A stretch of DNA of 57,854 bases from Clostridiales bacterium (GTDB lineage: Bacteria > Bacillota > Clostridia > Christensenellales > Borkfalkiaceae). The notes under the pieces were generated by a model. That model saw nothing but the letters and a program-made list of their open reading frames with translations, was not told the origin of the DNA and did no database searches. The DNA is taken from the NCBI GenBank assembly GCA_003538975.1, contig DPQQ01000004.1, positions 30,807 through 88,660 on the forward strand. The letters are read 5' to 3'. The position numbers and the translations under genes were made by a program. How positions within the stretch are numbered: the stretch's first letter is position 1; each line of letters opens with the position of its first letter. Below, piece after piece: positions 51,301 through 57,854 of this stretch.

Positions 51301-52905
51301 AGCGTGTTTTTCGGTAAGAGCTATTCTTACCTTATCTTCGAAAGTCGTCGTGCCTCTCTTTACGAGTACGATTTTGCCCGAATAGTCCGAATCGATATAG
51401 TCGGAAGATCTGCCTACGCCGGGAATGGTTACGTATTCGAATTCGTATTCGCTTACGCCGCCTACAGTTTTAAGAATATCGGTTACGAAATCTTTTTTAA
51501 CGTCCGCATTGGAAGTGGAAGCTTCTTTGAAATAAATGATTTCGCCGTCGTTTACGAGATAAGACGTCTTTACGCCGTCAACCGAAGCAACCGCGAGAGC
51601 GCCTTCGTAAGTTGCGGGCGAACCTACCGTACCGGAGTCGGGATTGGAAGTAAGCCCGAGGTTGCCGTTTTTAGTGGAACCCATCGTAGCGTTGTAGTCG
51701 TTAGAAGCCGCCGTTATAAGCGAAATGCCCGCTTCTCTTATTCTGTCGTAAATTTCGTTTACGTTATCTTTGTCTTCTTCTCTCGTAAAGCCGCAGCTCG
51801 TGCCGAGCGACATGTTGATTACGTCTACTCCGAGAGTTACGCAATCTTCGAGTCCTGCGAGAATCCACGAAGTTTTAGCGCCGGTCTGAGTATCGGAGAA
51901 AACCTTCATGATGGCGAGCTGAGCCTTAGGAGCTACGCCCGTTATCGTGTCGTCGTTACCGGCGATGATGCCCGCAACGTGAGTGCCGTGTTCGGAGTTA
52001 ATGGGAGAAACGTCCGGATCCTTATCCGCATAGTCGTACTGGAAAGGAACCTTTCTCGAAACGTAAACGTCTTCTGCGGTAAGACCTTTGGTCGTCTTCG
52101 CCGCGCTCGTTTTGGAAATCTTTCCTTTTAAGTTCGAAAGAGTTATTGCGTCGTATTCTTCCGCGCCTTCGAAGTTATTTACAGAGAAAGCGGAGTGAGA
52201 ATAATCGAGACCTGTATCGAGAACTGCTACTACAACGCCTTCGCCGTCGTAACCGGAAGACGATCCGTCGAAAATACCCGTGGCTTCGTCGATGTCGACT
52301 TCGTTGTTGATTACCTGGTTTTCGGCCTTTTCGTATTCTTCGCCGACAATGAGTTTTACGGAATATTTACCGAGAACGCTGCCGAGCTTGGAAAAGTCGG
52401 AAGCTTTTATCGTTATTTCAAATCCCGATAAAAGAGTGTCGTATTTTTCTCCGAGTTCGTACTTGATACCCGAAGTTTTAAGAACTCTTACAAGCTTGTC
52501 GGTTTCGCTCGAAACCTTAGCAGAAACCTTTTTCGCGTCCGAAGTAGCGGCGTATTCGGAAACCGACATGCCGTTGCCACGGTCTTCGTAAGCTTCGTAA
52601 ATATTTTCGGTATTCATGCTTACTATTACCGAGAGCGCCTGATTTTCGTCTACGGTGTCGGGGAGTTCGGTAACGATACTCTTATCGAAATAATTTTCTT
52701 TTCCCGTATCTACGGACGAAGTAATCTTCGTGATCTGAGAATCCGAACCGCTTTCATAGCTTACGCCGGAAGAAGAACCCGAAGCCGAATAACGGTTGAG
52801 TTCCGCAGCGGATACCGTAAGACCGCTTACCGAGCAGGCGATCGTCATGCATACGATAAGTATTGCGGTCAAAAATTTGATTGCCGAGTTTTTCATCTTT
52901 GTCAT
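45382..52905 (-). CDS. Giant surface subtilisin-like protease with BspA leucine-rich repeats
   Basis: This 2507-aa multidomain protein has a Sec signal peptide (about 1-34), a propeptide/I9-like region (to about 210), and an S8 catalytic domain with D230 (VVAVLDTGLD), H306 (EHGTHVAG), N402 (AASNDYN) and S631 (SGTSMAAP), all intact. A PA domain interrupts the catalytic domain at about 485-580. Next come Fn3-like sandwich domains (about 700-1180), two Big_2-type Ig domains (about 1190-1390) and some thirty LRR_5 repeats (about 1390-2290). A Pro/Asp linker (PTPDPDPTPAK), a membrane helix (about 2452-2477) and a basic tail end it. It heads the operon with an oligopeptide permease. AGAGGA precedes the ATG. 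Confidence 0.93.
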   Translation of the reverse strand: MTKMKNSAIKFLTAILIVCMTIACSVSGLTVSAAELNRYSASGSSSGVSYESGSDSQITKITSSVDTGKENYFDKSIVTELPDTVDENQALSVIVSMNTENIYEAYEDRGNGMSVSEYAATSDAKKVSAKVSSETDKLVRVLKTSGIKYELGEKYDTLLSGFEITIKASDFSKLGSVLGKYSVKLIVGEEYEKAENQVINNEVDIDEATGIFDGSSSGYDGEGVVVAVLDTGLDYSHSAFSVNNFEGAEEYDAITLSNLKGKISKTSAAKTTKGLTAEDVYVSRKVPFQYDYADKDPDVSPINSEHGTHVAGIIAGNDDTITGVAPKAQLAIMKVFSDTQTGAKTSWILAGLEDCVTLGVDVINMSLGTSCGFTREEDKDNVNEIYDRIREAGISLITAASNDYNATMGSTKNGNLGLTSNPDSGTVGSPATYEGALAVASVDGVKTSYLVNDGEIIYFKEASTSNADVKKDFVTDILKTVGGVSEYEFEYVTIPGVGRSSDYIDSDYSGKIVLVKRGTTTFEDKVRIALTEKHASGIIIYNNVSGSISMSVGDDIGAVCSLTQDEGERLAAKKTGKIKVSQSQKAGPFMSDFSSWGPTSDLKIKPEITAHGGEILSAVPGGKYEKLSGTSMAAPNQAGATALIRQYVKFSGVFDDVIEKKTESGVTTYNNVKVTDIVNQLMMSNTDIIYNKNGLPYSVRKQGAGLVSIKKSTAPTAYITTYDTEGNAMNKTKLELGDDKEKTGVKTMTFDIHNVTDKAASYDVSAIVMTEGVSETYTSHDEKTVTQDGYLLTGSVTTVTEIKGGTKSGNRVTVSAKGTAQVTVRIELSDADMRYLDKSFANGMYVEGFIQLKAVSDEVDMNVAFLGFYGDWAKAPVFDEEYYDTNKDEINKGLDERDKLMEDAYATRVIGGLYSDYIMTLGTYYFVQDPSATQIAADKDKIALSNQDGESGYTANKIRSISAGLLRNAKEVQISIREEATGKVVWTRTEYNQRKSHSSGSTIYASSIDVEYSALDHDLKNNTKYIVTVSSYIDYGKNADGEIDYAYQDTVNERNTFEFPLYIDFEAPIITGVTYRKEYDRYTKKTNLYADLSVYDNHYAMGLQVGQILRTSDNKLTLDTFGKYITPVYSSYNSTSTVTVELTDYIERLKNSVGINGNSVESKPNTFVVSCYDYAMNSAIYEITLPEIEEMTFDESELTLKINETKDLSQFVTVYPEEGWVQTLKFESSKESVAKVVNQTLVGVSEGTAVITAKNMNGDPLATFTVNVTNDGSYSPVEVNKFSLTGYETQWAFHTETSSEREIGVTGGSYSFGDTATLSMYPSERVKATYELDSYFPDNTKVVFSVSNKNIAEVSEDGVITAKKKGSTTVTATVYYNGKRTYNSGRISITVKDPFTITSIYLMSYKGLGGEVTVPSNRGITTIQSYAFSNYEFIDKDLSAGDVIDEEDPYYIKQWFIGDRDEEKTDRITKVIIPEGVKTIESYAFANLTSLTEVVLPSTLEKIGVGAFYGCTALKTVNFDNVKFINEKAFYGCENLTNPKFTSIVSIGNYSFQDCTLIDTVTLPETAQSLGIGAFSGCSRLGRLTIRAGLVKIGSKAFEKCSSLKKASVNASVISSYAFDGCSALTDMTFGKDVAVIGEYAFRGTGLSEFKIDGANEFITFKDNDRSIVYKYETVGNTKEYNELVVAAPRANLGDVNVEAKIIATGAFSGNISLRSINAPNIENVGNYAFAGCINLTSIKIDAAKTIGDYAFYGCSSLTATPDLKDITTIGSYAFSMTAVKSVIIPNDAVVGDYAFAGCYNNDTKEYSLTDVTIGENATIGEGVFFNGWGGMLEYRSSSITQAYINAYYNKYKEESSTSSSGLKTTYSYYKLNFDKDSSGTILTIPSVIKNVKIGEGTTIGNYAFAAAGNLVSLTLDGGVKIGNYAFANAISLESVDLSGVAELGEYAFAGMNYRDWMIITQSVTSGGQEQVVNQSLSYAYEKFTEDGVDMVRYLYTTAAPKFTEVNLESLKKFGAGAFINNVNLKTVNLGTGIKELPEYAFANSGVETINLSNIVKLGDRALYNTALTDANVSEITEFGAYALAGTKIASVTLKDGAIIGEAAFYNCGELAAVNNLGKAKTIGAYAFRNTAITEADLTSAEYVGDFAFGGTDVTTVKLGENLKELGENPFYGCKIATFGREKDITFTDKTGFEDTYDVNENVKVINGVLYQIVPDGMELVTYPAGKTDKNFAVADGTVRITARAFMNAKIESVTLPRELKSIGDKAFYGCENLNVVTFLGYYAPVLEEQYDESYVTTNNYPSKKNGTDGNGLEITSFYTWNIKPTNFFYGANFVDYVGKVNKNVVMVKPVNGQNYDTFIFGQYFKTVVSGATAITDQTLSVIDVISKLPSSISLSDEEAVAAARKAYDAISGLDQKSLVTNYSKLTDAESTINYLKNRDNPTPTPDPDPTPAKTVNAWLIVSIVTIVIIVALGAAAVVLITTKKLVFAGKKEKVTDKEEKTDEKAE

Positions 52906-52991
52906 ATAGTGTCCTCTTTATTGCGAGCGTGTAGTAAAATCTTTGATTTTAACTTTTACAACGCATATTTTCCATTGTTTACGTACGATAT

Positions 52992-53020
52992 ATTTTACAA
53001 CAATTTTTCATAAAAGTAAA
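52992..53020 (-). promoter_or_regulatory. Likely promoter of the protease-opp operon
   Basis: On the minus strand TTTACT (53015-53020), 17 bases, then TAAAAT (52992-52997). The leader is about 80 nt and contains a TAAAATC-AAA-GATTTTA inverted repeat (about 52933-52949) close to the ribosome binding site, which could be regulatory. Confidence 0.6.
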
Positions 53021-53260
53021 ACATTATGCGCCCGTTTTTAAAATATGTATTTACTTTTTTCCGTTAATATATATTTATATATATATTATCGCCGGTTTTT
53101 AACTTATTTTTGCGTGAATAATTCAAAAAAATATATAAATATCCGCTTACATGAAAGCCGCATGACCGGGACGACTTAAAAAGCCTCTTCATCAAAAAAA
53201 TAATCGACCGTAAAAAAACTGCGGGAAACATAGTCCCCCTTCTTTTGTTAAAAATTTAAA
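53021..53260. other. Gene-free spacer upstream of the protease operon
   Basis: About 240 AT-rich bases hold no gene that I can see. A weak GGGGA/TTCCC hairpin followed by a T tract on the minus strand (about 53213-53243) may be a backup terminator for the gene at 53311. Confidence 0.45.
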
Positions 53261-53298
53261 ATAAAAAATTCCGCAAACGAAATCGTCTGCGGAATTTT
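53261..53298 (-). terminator. Terminator of the giant repeat-protein gene
   Basis: On the minus strand AAAATTCCGCA and TGCGGAATTTT form an 11-bp stem with a 12-base loop, followed by a T tract. It lies 13 bases after the stop codon. Confidence 0.9.
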
Positions 53299-53310
53299 AT
53301 TGTTTTTATT

Positions 53311-56300
53311 CTATTCGGCTTCGGTAACTTCGGTTATGGTAACTTTTCCTTCCGTTATTATAACGGTATAGGTTTTCGTGACCTTGTTTCCGTTTACCGT
53401 CGTGTCGTAAGATACGGTATAGTTTCCTTCGGAATTTTTAACAGTCGCGGAAGGTTTGTAAACGGTTTTGCCGTCCGTCGTGAAGAAAAGCACGTCCGCT
53501 CCATCTTCGCTTATTACGACAAACGCCCCGTTATCTCCTTTTACGAGAGTGAGTCCGGTAACTTCGAGAGTCTTTCCGTCTACCCGATAAGCGGTTTCGC
53601 CGTCGGTAACGACGTATACGCCCGTGGAATATTCGAATATGCTGTGGCTTCCGTCAGCAAGAATATAGCTGTAACCGGGAGTTCCGTCGGTAACTTTGCC
53701 TACCCATCTTTCGAGAATAGCCATACCGCGATCCTTTATTTTAAGAACCCAGGTGATTTCCTGTCCGTTGAGATAGGTCGTTGCGGTAACTTCTTTCTTG
53801 TCGGCGTCGTAACTCGAGCTTGCGACGTCCATGTTCATGCCGTTGTAGTAATAGAGAACAGCGGAATCTTTATCGAGAACGACGTCCATTACGATATCGC
53901 CGCGGCTGTTTCTGTAAGTGTAAACGTTTTCGATTTCTTTCGCGATAACCTTTTCAAGAGGAAGAACTTTAACGCCTTCTACGGGAGTTCTTTCGACGAA
54001 GTTTATATCGAAGTAATGCGTTTCGATGCTCTTCTTGTCGTCGGATACCTTTCTGTTACCGTAACGTAAATTGCCGTTTTCAAGTTCTTTTACGAGCGAG
54101 AGAGAATATTCGGCATCTCCTTTCTTTACGATTACGCTGAAGTAGTCGCCTGCGGTAAGAGTATCGGTCGTTACTATTCTCTGAGTTACTACGGTAAGTC
54201 CGTTATCGGTGTTTTCTTCATTTCTCGTAAGAGCGTAGATCTGAACGGATGCGGCATTAAACGTGGAATTAAGACTGAAAATATAGTACAAGCTGTATTT
54301 ATATCCGTCTGCGCCTTCGAATTCTGCGCAATAAACAACCTGGTTGCTTACATATCCCGCAACTTTAATCGCATTCATATCTTTAACGTCTACGGACAAC
54401 GTCGCGCCAGCGGCGTCTACGAACCCGAGACTTTCGCAGTAATCTTCGGAATAGTTAAGCTTTAACGAACACGAAGTTACTTCGTTAGCGGAATTATATT
54501 CCTGTTTCATGTTAACGGTGCCGTACGTGTTTGCGGGAATTGTTCCGGTAAACATGTAGTAGAACTGAGCAATGCTGTAATAGATCGAAGGAGCGGCGTT
54601 TACTTCGTAAGAAAGCGCTTCTACGGTGAACGTAGCGTTATCTCTTCCTCTATAAGACAAGTTGATCTTGAAAATGAATACGCCGCCTACCGTTGTAGTT
54701 ACGTCCAAATAAGTTTCGTAACCGGTTTCGGTCTTGACTCTTCTTACGACGCCGTTAAGATTTGCAGTTTTATCTTCGGAAGTTTTTACCTGAACGTATC
54801 CGTTTGCCTTGAACTCGTCTTCTCCGCCGGGAGCGACGGTGATCTTTTCTACGGGATAACCGGTTAACTTGAATTCTCCGGAATCGCCGCTTCTTTCGAA
54901 ATTGATTGCGGAAGTTCCGTGCCGGTAATAGAGTTTGTCGCCGTAAGTCTTGGTATCGCCCATCGTTCCCAAGTCTACTTCTACGAATCCGAATTCGGAA
55001 GCGTCGGTGTTGTCGGGATCGTATTTATATACGATATATTTTCCGTCTACGACTTCGTAATAGCATCTTTCTACGTCTACCTGACACAAGCCGTAGTTCG
55101 TGAAGTAAAGAAGCGAGAAGTCTTCGGAATAATACGCTACTTCGTCGTAACTGTCGTTTTCGGTTATGGTCTTTTCTTTGGTGTCGTAATTAAACGTAGC
55201 GGATTTATTTCCGTCGGTGAAGTAAAGCAGACCTCTGATATTGTCTTCGTCGTCGGCAGTTCCCGTTACTATAACGTACGAACCGGTCGTTCTCTTTCCG
55301 TCTTTGTCGTATCTTACGGCATTGCCCAGTCTGTCGAGAACGAGAATATTAAGATCGGATTTGTTTACGAACGCCGTTGCGATTTTTTCGTCGTTGGTTA
55401 CGATAAGGACGCTGGCTTTATACTGTTTTCCGTTTATCGTTTTTATCATATATCCTTGTTCGGCAACGAGAAGTATATCACCGTTTGCGTCGGATATTAT
55501 AACAACGTTTCCTTCGAGAATATAAGTTGCGCTTTCGTTAATATAATCTCTCACCGCGTTATTGTCGGTGTCGTACGTTAACCTGAATAACTTGGCGTGA
55601 TTATAGCCGTCGAGTTCGACGTAATAATCTCTCTGATTACCGTTTTCGTAAACATAATAGGTTCCGTATTCCACTCCCTTTATTGTGAAGGTCTTCGACA
55701 CGGCGTTAAGATCGAAATATCTCGTAGCGTCGTTTACGATAACCGAAACAATCGCCGTATCCTCGGTTACGGCAATCGCATACGAAGTACTGCTGTCCGT
55801 AGTGGAGTTTCCGTCGGCGTCGGTATATCTTGCTCTGAATATATATCCGTCGAGAACGAGAGTTTCGGCTCCGGACGTGAAAGTTCCGCTGAACTTTTCG
55901 TCGAACTTTGCGAAATACCTGCTGCTTCCTTTATACAGCATTATAAATTTGCATTTATAAGCCGCGTCTGTCTCGTCTGCCGGAGTAAATTCGTATACGG
56001 AAGAGCCGGAGATAAGAGCTTTTTCGGACGTTTCGGTTACGGAACCCGCGATTTCGGTCTTATTATTACGATCCTGAGTTACGGTGTAGGTAACGCCGCC
56101 TTTACCGTCGAATACTAAAGTTACCTTCGAATCTGTAGTCAGCGTAAGAGTGTACGGAAGCGATTCAAGAACCGTAAAAGTCTTGTTTTCTTCGTTGAAC
56201 TCTACGTATATTTTTACTGTTTCTCCGTCTTTTAAGTACGAAACGGTATAGTAAGAAGCGTTACTTTTCTTGGAATATGTTCCGGTATAAACGTTTTCGC

Positions 56301-57854
56301 CGTCGCTGTAAAGAGCTATGTCTAAAAGCAAGGTGATCTTGGTGTTGTTCGCGCCGGTGTATTCGGTATAGTTGGGTTTAAGAACTTCGTCTTCTCCCGC
56401 GTAACTTCTGATATACCATACGGCAACCTGATAGGTCGAAGTATCTCCGTAGAAGATTATCGTCTTATACGATTTTATCTTATCGATAAAGTCTTTTGTT
56501 ATATCGGTAAGTCCGTTCCATTCGTAAGCGACTTCGATAATATTCGTAAGAGTGTAAAGACCGGTTTCTCCGTTGTAAGTCCAGTCCGCTACGAGAGTGT
56601 TTACGTAATTGCCGTTCGAAGCGAGCGAATATATGCGGGCTTTTCCTTCTTCTTCGCCGATGACCATCGGAACTTTGTAAATTCCGTACGAAGTGTTTCC
56701 GTCAGCGTCTTCGACGCTTGTTTTATAATATAAAGCCTTGTATTCGTTACTTTTAAGTTCTGGAGTGTAGACCGTTACCTTAGTCTGAACGCCTTTGTCG
56801 TTCAACTGTATTTCGGTAGTGGTTTTGATTAAAATTCTGTAAGTATTTTCTCCGCTGAATACGTTGAGAAGAGCCCCGAAAGGATCGTTGGCGTTTTCGA
56901 TGCCGTAAGTTCCTTCGATAGTCTCACCGCCCTTAACGTAAGTAGCGAATCCGAAACCGTCGAGAGTAAGAGTATCTCCGTTCGTGAACGTATAGGTTTT
57001 GTTATATACCGCGGAAGAAGAGTAAGATAAAAGAACTTTTTTACCGTTCTGTTCCGACACTTTATATACATAGCGGCTGTTCGAAACCGTAAGCTGCACT
57101 AATTCGCCGGCGGTAGTTTTCGAATAAGCGTAGTTATACGCGCCCTGTTCTTCGTCCTGCGCGTTATATACGGTCGCTATTCCGAAACCGTCGAGTCTGA
57201 TATAATTATCTTCAATCTTAACGTTATGGCTGCCCTTTTCGACGCTTCCGAGATATAATTTACCCGTTTCTTTATGGCTTTCGTTGCATTCCTGAAATAC
57301 TTTGTAGCTTCCGGCGGTGCCTACGATGAAGTGAAGAGTAGTTCCCGCTTTATCGCCGGAATCGAAAGTCGCCGTATAAAGAACGTAATATTTTGTTTCT
57401 TCACGCGTGTAAGTGCCGGTCGAAGTATCGGTAACTTTACCCTGCGAATCTTTTATTTCGTAAGTAGCTGTCGCGTCGGTTTCTTTAAGAGTTATCTTCG
57501 CGTTGGCGTTGATTCCGTTTCCCGTATACTGATAGTACGAAACGTCTGCGGATACGGTTGTATCCGAATAGGTGTAAGTTCCGTTATCATTGAGTTTGCC
57601 CTGTTTGATTATTTTTTCGCCGTCGACAAGATCGTCAACGAAAAATCTTCCGGACTTCGAAATATATCTGCCCTTTATGAAGAAGCGACCTCTGAATAAA
57701 TAAATTTCTTCTTCGCCGGCGCTGTTTTTAGAGATATAATAAACGTCCTTACTTATACTCGCAATATCGGTATAGCCTTTACTCCATACGGCGTAAAGAA
57801 CAGTGCTTTCGCTTACGTCTATATTATCCGGGGTTTTCGTGGCGGCTTCGCCGA
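53311..57854 (-). CDS. Giant extracellular repeat protein, 5' end cut by window edge
   Basis: The frame is open from the right edge to the stop at 53311, about 1514 codons, so the true start lies outside; a GTG at 57099 is internal, because the preceding codons are in frame and coding. The visible N-terminal edge reads VSESTVLYAVWSKGYTDIAS, the end of an InlB/Flg_new-type repeat. The rest is made of degenerate beta-rich units with a recurring LDGFGxAxY core: RLDGFGIATVYN, TLDGFGFATYVKG, LDRLGNAVRYDKDG, FDGKGGVTYTVTQ. There is no C-terminal anchor, membrane helix or LPxTG, and no catalytic motif was seen. Composition is rich in Y, T, D, G and N. It is probably a secreted or surface adhesin-like protein of unknown function. 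Confidence 0.85.
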   Translation of the reverse strand, partial: GEAATKTPDNIDVSESTVLYAVWSKGYTDIASISKDVYYISKNSAGEEEIYLFRGRFFIKGRYISKSGRFFVDDLVDGEKIIKQGKLNDNGTYTYSDTTVSADVSYYQYTGNGINANAKITLKETDATATYEIKDSQGKVTDTSTGTYTREETKYYVLYTATFDSGDKAGTTLHFIVGTAGSYKVFQECNESHKETGKLYLGSVEKGSHNVKIEDNYIRLDGFGIATVYNAQDEEQGAYNYAYSKTTAGELVQLTVSNSRYVYKVSEQNGKKVLLSYSSSAVYNKTYTFTNGDTLTLDGFGFATYVKGGETIEGTYGIENANDPFGALLNVFSGENTYRILIKTTTEIQLNDKGVQTKVTVYTPELKSNEYKALYYKTSVEDADGNTSYGIYKVPMVIGEEEGKARIYSLASNGNYVNTLVADWTYNGETGLYTLTNIIEVAYEWNGLTDITKDFIDKIKSYKTIIFYGDTSTYQVAVWYIRSYAGEDEVLKPNYTEYTGANNTKITLLLDIALYSDGENVYTGTYSKKSNASYYTVSYLKDGETVKIYVEFNEENKTFTVLESLPYTLTLTTDSKVTLVFDGKGGVTYTVTQDRNNKTEIAGSVTETSEKALISGSSVYEFTPADETDAAYKCKFIMLYKGSSRYFAKFDEKFSGTFTSGAETLVLDGYIFRARYTDADGNSTTDSSTSYAIAVTEDTAIVSVIVNDATRYFDLNAVSKTFTIKGVEYGTYYVYENGNQRDYYVELDGYNHAKLFRLTYDTDNNAVRDYINESATYILEGNVVIISDANGDILLVAEQGYMIKTINGKQYKASVLIVTNDEKIATAFVNKSDLNILVLDRLGNAVRYDKDGKRTTGSYVIVTGTADDEDNIRGLLYFTDGNKSATFNYDTKEKTITENDSYDEVAYYSEDFSLLYFTNYGLCQVDVERCYYEVVDGKYIVYKYDPDNTDASEFGFVEVDLGTMGDTKTYGDKLYYRHGTSAINFERSGDSGEFKLTGYPVEKITVAPGGEDEFKANGYVQVKTSEDKTANLNGVVRRVKTETGYETYLDVTTTVGGVFIFKINLSYRGRDNATFTVEALSYEVNAAPSIYYSIAQFYYMFTGTIPANTYGTVNMKQEYNSANEVTSCSLKLNYSEDYCESLGFVDAAGATLSVDVKDMNAIKVAGYVSNQVVYCAEFEGADGYKYSLYYIFSLNSTFNAASVQIYALTRNEENTDNGLTVVTQRIVTTDTLTAGDYFSVIVKKGDAEYSLSLVKELENGNLRYGNRKVSDDKKSIETHYFDINFVERTPVEGVKVLPLEKVIAKEIENVYTYRNSRGDIVMDVVLDKDSAVLYYYNGMNMDVASSSYDADKKEVTATTYLNGQEITWVLKIKDRGMAILERWVGKVTDGTPGYSYILADGSHSIFEYSTGVYVVTDGETAYRVDGKTLEVTGLTLVKGDNGAFVVISEDGADVLFFTTDGKTVYKPSATVKNSEGNYTVSYDTTVNGNKVTKTYTVIITEGKVTITEVTEAE

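Noticed and set aside
50566..52131. 521-codon open frame antisense to the S8 protease gene
   Set aside because: It is a mirror of the codon pattern of the real gene, has no ribosome binding site, and is rich in R, S and Y without any domain. The opposite frame encodes an intact catalytic domain.
43726..53020. Possible horizontally acquired island or mobile element around the protease operon
   Set aside because: No integrase, transposase, tRNA or flanking repeats are visible, and codon use looks like that of neighbouring genes.
57097..57099. GTG considered as the start of the giant repeat protein
   Set aside because: Codons before it are in frame, open to the window edge and repeat-like, so it is internal.

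Overview
The window looks like a chromosomal segment from a low-to-mid GC Gram-positive anaerobe (Bacillota, Clostridia-like; probably an uncultured gut lineage). This is inferred from the gene set: a dgt-dnaG-rpoD-trmK-Nif3 block, rplU-rpmA with an L27 carrying the Firmicutes-type N-terminal processing motif, YerC, a SpoIIQ-like M23 protein, a YhaN/YhaO-like pair, lipobox lipoproteins, BspA-type leucine-rich repeats, strong purine-rich ribosome binding sites and sigma-A-like promoters. No rRNA, tRNA, insertion sequence, phage gene or CRISPR array was recognised.

Layout from left to right. (1) 1-1831: a two-gene operon of a NifU-like scaffold and a GGGtGRT protein that runs off the left edge. 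(2) 1914-3366: two base-excision-repair glycosylases (OGG-like and deoxyinosine-type), apparently from a leaderless promoter. (3) 3443-4190: rplU-rpmA. (4) 4260-4858: a lone helical protein on the plus strand. (5) 4881-15336: ten closely spaced minus-strand genes, from dgt, dnaG and rpoD through trmK, Nif3 and a zinc-ribbon protein to a DMT exporter and an arabinose pair (GH127, araD). (6) 15674-16509: a formate/nitrite-type channel. (7) 16582-20424: a YhaN/YhaO (SbcCD-like) pair behind a near-consensus LexA box. (8) 20549-27558: patatin, small export protein, TtcA-like enzyme, LRR lipoprotein, M1 peptidase, SpoIIQ-like protein and HU. (9) 27722-30599: a CadC-like repressor, a free HMA chaperone and a Zn/Cd ATPase, with a visible operator. 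(10) 30908-31644: yerC with two tiny proteins. (11) 31695-34275: an amino-acid ABC importer whose binding protein appears circularly permuted. (12) 34576-35937: a GltD-like flavoprotein. (13) 35981-53020: an eight-gene, 17-kb operon joining a 2507-aa surface subtilisin, a lipoprotein and a complete oligopeptide permease. (14) 53261-57854: the 3' part of a giant repeat protein that runs off the right edge.

Two items stand out. The binding protein at 33335-34156 carries the C-terminal part of the SBP_bac_3 fold directly after its lipobox, ahead of the normal N-terminal part, and also lacks the usual ligand arginine. The protease-to-permease operon at 36-53 kb reads as one proteolysis-and-uptake machine, with unusual charged tails on several cytoplasmic components. 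All function calls come from reading motifs; no database search was possible.
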